From assembly GCA_965216225.1 (NCBI GenBank), contig CBDCFF010000030.1:124001-188000 (forward strand): a DNA stretch of 64,000 nt, read 5' to 3'. The notes under the pieces were generated by a model. The model was not told the origin of the DNA, did no database searches, and was given only the letters and a program-made list of their open reading frames with translations. The position numbers and the translations under genes are program-made. This stretch comes from 3107 sp965216225. Lineage in GTDB: Bacteria > Pseudomonadota > Alphaproteobacteria > Rhodobacterales > Rhodobacteraceae. Below are positions 62,069 to 64,000 of the stretch, piece by piece (within the stretch, counting starts at the first letter, position 1; the number at the start of each line of letters is the position of its first letter).

Positions 62069-63271
62069 ATGCCCGAAATGTTCATCCCTGCCATCTCTGC
62101 CCGACTGCAACATGTTGCAGTCGGGCAAAAATCGGGCGACGCCGCATATCGCGTTCTGTCCGAACAGGATTTCAGCAATGCCTGGAGAGAGATCACGGCC
62201 TGGGAAGGCTACGGGGCGACGCCGCTCGTGCCGCTTCCCGGACTTGCCCGCTGGATCGGCGTGGCGCGGATCGAATACAAGCACGAAGGCCCGCGATTCG
62301 GCCTGGGCAGCTTCAAGGCGCTTGGGGCCCCCTATGCCGCGATGCGCGTTCTGCAACGCGAACTGACCAAACGGTCGGGTCGCCGGATCGCCCTTGCCGA
62401 CATCCGCAGCGGCGCCTGTCGCGCGGCCTGTGACCGGATCACGCTGGTCTCGGCAACCGATGGCAATCACGGGCGGGCGCTGGCCTGGGGCTGCCGGCGT
62501 TTCGGCGCGCCCTGCAACATCTACATCCACGCCGGGGTCAGCGAAAGCCGCGCCGAAGCGATGCGTGAACTGGGCGCCAGGGTGATCCGCATCAGGGGCG
62601 ATTATGACGATTCCGTCGCCATGGCGCGCAGTAAAGCCGGGAAAGACGGCTGGTTCGTGGTTTCCGACACCTCCTGGCCCGGTTACTCCGAACCGCCGCG
62701 CGACGTGATGGCCGGATACGGCGTGATGACCCGCGAGGTCTGCGAGGCGCTGGATTCGGCGCCGACCCATGTCTTCTTGCAAGGCGGCGTCGGCGGCCTT
62801 GCGGCCTCGGTCGCTGCGGGTCTGCGCCAGTACTGGGGTGACGCCACCCCGCGCGCGGTCATCGTCGAACCCGAACGCGCCGCCTGCCTTTGCGAAAGCG
62901 CCCGCACCGGCAAGGCAACCCGCGTCGCCATCGCGGAAGAGACCATCATGGCCGGTCTGTCCTGCGGCGAGCCGTCGGAAATGGCCTGGGAGATTCTGGA
63001 CGAGGAGGCGGCGGATTTCGTGACCATTCCGGACAGTATCATAGCCCCCGCCATGCGCCTGCTGGCGCGCGCCGGGACCGGCGACGCGGTGATCGAAGCC
63101 GGTGAAAGTGCGGTTGCCGGTCTGGCCGCGCTGATCGCTGCGCGCCAGGATGCCGGCATGTCGGCAAGGCTGGGGCTGGATGCCAGTTCACATGTGCTTC
63201 TGATCGGCTCCGAAGGCGTCACCGACCCGGCGGTCTTCGCCGCCGTCATGGCAGGGGCGAACGATGTCTGA
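62069..63271 (+). CDS. dpaL: Diaminopropionate ammonia-lyase
   Basis: 400 residues, PLP fold type II. Converts 2,3-diaminopropionate to pyruvate and ammonia. EGYGATPLVPLPGLARWIGV, then PRFGLGSFKALGAPYAAM (PLP lysine), LVSATDGNHGRALAWGC, FLQGGVGGLAASVAAGL, IMAGLSCGEPSEMAWEIL and LLIGSEGVTDP. The N-terminus contains a 28-bp perfect palindrome (62099-62126) in the coding frame. The stop overlaps the start of the M24 gene by 8 nt, so the two act in one pathway. Confidence 0.9.
   Translation: MPEMFIPAISARLQHVAVGQKSGDAAYRVLSEQDFSNAWREITAWEGYGATPLVPLPGLARWIGVARIEYKHEGPRFGLGSFKALGAPYAAMRVLQRELTKRSGRRIALADIRSGACRAACDRITLVSATDGNHGRALAWGCRRFGAPCNIYIHAGVSESRAEAMRELGARVIRIRGDYDDSVAMARSKAGKDGWFVVSDTSWPGYSEPPRDVMAGYGVMTREVCEALDSAPTHVFLQGGVGGLAASVAAGLRQYWGDATPRAVIVEPERAACLCESARTGKATRVAIAEETIMAGLSCGEPSEMAWEILDEEAADFVTIPDSIIAPAMRLLARAGTGDAVIEAGESAVAGLAALIAARQDAGMSARLGLDASSHVLLIGSEGVTDPAVFAAVMAGANDV
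62099..62126. repeat. 28-bp perfect palindrome at the start of dpaL
   Basis: GCCCGACTGCAACAT is followed directly by ATGTTGCAGTCGGGC, sharing the central AT, inside codons 11-20. It could form a strong mRNA hairpin followed by AAAAA, or be a binding site. Confidence 0.8.
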
Positions 63272-64000
63272 CCCCCCCGTCCCCGTGCGCGGATTTCCCG
63301 AGGCCGAGTTCGCCGCCCGCACGGCCCGCGCCCAGACGCGGATGGCGGATGCCGGGCTTGCCGGGCTGTTGCTGTCAAGCGAACCGGAGGTGCGCTATTT
63401 CAGCGGCTTCCACACCCTGTTCTGGCAAAGCCCGGCCCGGCCCTGGTTCCTCTTCGTTCCGGCCGCGGGCAAGCCGATTGCCGTCATCCCGGAGATCGGC
63501 GCCGGATTGATGCGGCGCACCTGGCTCGATGACATCCACACCTGGAGCGCCCCGGCCCCCGGCGATGACGGTCTGAGCCTGCTGACCGGGCTGCTGTCGC
63601 CGCTGGCCGGCAAGGGCGAGGCGATCGGGGTGATGAAAGGCCGCGAAACCGCGCTGCGGATGCCGCTTGGCGATTACGAGCGGCTGATGGCCGGGCTGCC
63701 GGGGCTGAAGGTTGCGGATGCAACCGGGCTTGTGCATGGGCTGCGCATGGTCAAGACCGAGGCCGAGATCGCGAAGCTGTCGCATATCTGCGCCATCGGT
63801 TCGCGGGTTTTCGCCAGGGTGCCCGATCTGGCCCATCAGGGCCAGCCACTCGAAGACCTGTTCCGCGCCTTCCGCCGCGAGGCGCTGGCCCTGGGCGTCG
63901 ATGATGTTCCCTATCTGGTGGGCGATGCCGGTCAGGGTGGGTATCATGACGTGATCGCGCCGCCCTCGCGCCGCCCGCTGGGTGCGGGCGACATCCTGAT
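63264..64000 (+). CDS. M24-family hydrolase/aminopeptidase, N-terminal part
   Basis: The frame is open from the ATG at 63264 to the end of the window (245 codons). Creatinase-type N-terminal domain: GLAGLLLSSEPEVRYFSGFH, FWQSPARPWFLFVPAAGKPI and IPEIGAGLMRRTWLDDIHTW. Then the start of the pita-bread domain, MVKTEAEIAKLSHICAIGSR, and GQGGYHDVIAPPSRRPLGAG. Related proteins are Xaa-Pro dipeptidases and the ectoine-hydrolase group; the coupling to dpaL favours a catabolic amide hydrolase. The metal site is mostly beyond the window. Confidence 0.85.
   Translation, partial: MSDPPVPVRGFPEAEFAARTARAQTRMADAGLAGLLLSSEPEVRYFSGFHTLFWQSPARPWFLFVPAAGKPIAVIPEIGAGLMRRTWLDDIHTWSAPAPGDDGLSLLTGLLSPLAGKGEAIGVMKGRETALRMPLGDYERLMAGLPGLKVADATGLVHGLRMVKTEAEIAKLSHICAIGSRVFARVPDLAHQGQPLEDLFRAFRREALALGVDDVPYLVGDAGQGGYHDVIAPPSRRPLGAGDIL

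Overview
The window is GC-rich DNA from an alphaproteobacterium, most likely of the Rhodobacterales (Roseobacter/Paracoccus type). The basis is the gene set and the local orders dapF-mtaB, edd-eda, and a TSUP exporter with a TIGR02186 partner, together with the style of the IS6, IS110, IS256, IS481 and IS5 elements. Most operon genes overlap by 1-4 nt at ATGA or GTGA junctions. The genome looks IS-loaded and partly decaying: many genes are truncated or frameshifted, several carry short internal tandem duplications, and two enzymes have lost key active-site residues. Layout. 0-4.1 kb: 3' end of tgt, then a surface protein with a Calx-beta domain and an autotransporter-like barrel. 4.8-9.9 kb: an Entner-Doudoroff locus made of a damaged ROK repressor, a PfkB sugar kinase, a promoter with a candidate LacI-type operator, edd and eda. 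10.2-15.8 kb: two uncharacterised proteins, ilvD, a TauE/SafE exporter with its TIGR02186 partner, and a YrbL-like kinase. 15.9-26.1 kb: a pile-up of mobile elements. An IS481-type gene was split by an IS256 element, which was itself split by an IS110 element. A second IS110, an IS21, an IS3 and a further IS481 follow, and a DNA methyltransferase gene is cut by the IS21. 26.1-30.9 kb: SGNH lipoprotein, cobC, cobU and uvrD/pcrA. 30.9-35.3 kb: an IS5-family remnant, a second near-identical IS481, and a damaged nonulosonic-acid (sialic/pseudaminic-type) cluster next to a WaaA-type transferase. 35.5-38.7 kb: sugar epimerase, YHS protein, rlmB and tRNA-Tyr. 39-41.5 kb: a second IS and relic cluster. 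41.5-45.4 kb: tRNA-Lys, dapF, mtaB, a ribH fragment, a small membrane protein and a SuhB-like protein without metal ligands. 45.5-54.3 kb: a surface-lipoprotein gene facing a tightly coupled six-gene operon. That operon encodes an RsbV-type antagonist, an RsbW-type kinase fused to a periplasmic sensor, a sensor-MFS fusion, an ABC-type binding protein without permease, a GNAT acetyltransferase and an RsbU-type PP2C phosphatase. 54.5-64 kb: glnE, amt, a methyltransferase, a TadG-like vWA protein, diaminopropionate ammonia-lyase and a partial M24 hydrolase. Two results stand out. First, the 5' non-coding ends of the IS110 elements can be read as bridge RNAs. In the copy inside IS256, both target-guide segments match the actual insertion site and both donor-guide segments match the element's own ends, and removing the element at the CT core restores the IS256 reading frame. 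Second, the six-gene partner-switching operon couples an RsbUVW-type switch to a binding protein and an MFS carrier in an arrangement I do not recognise as a described system.
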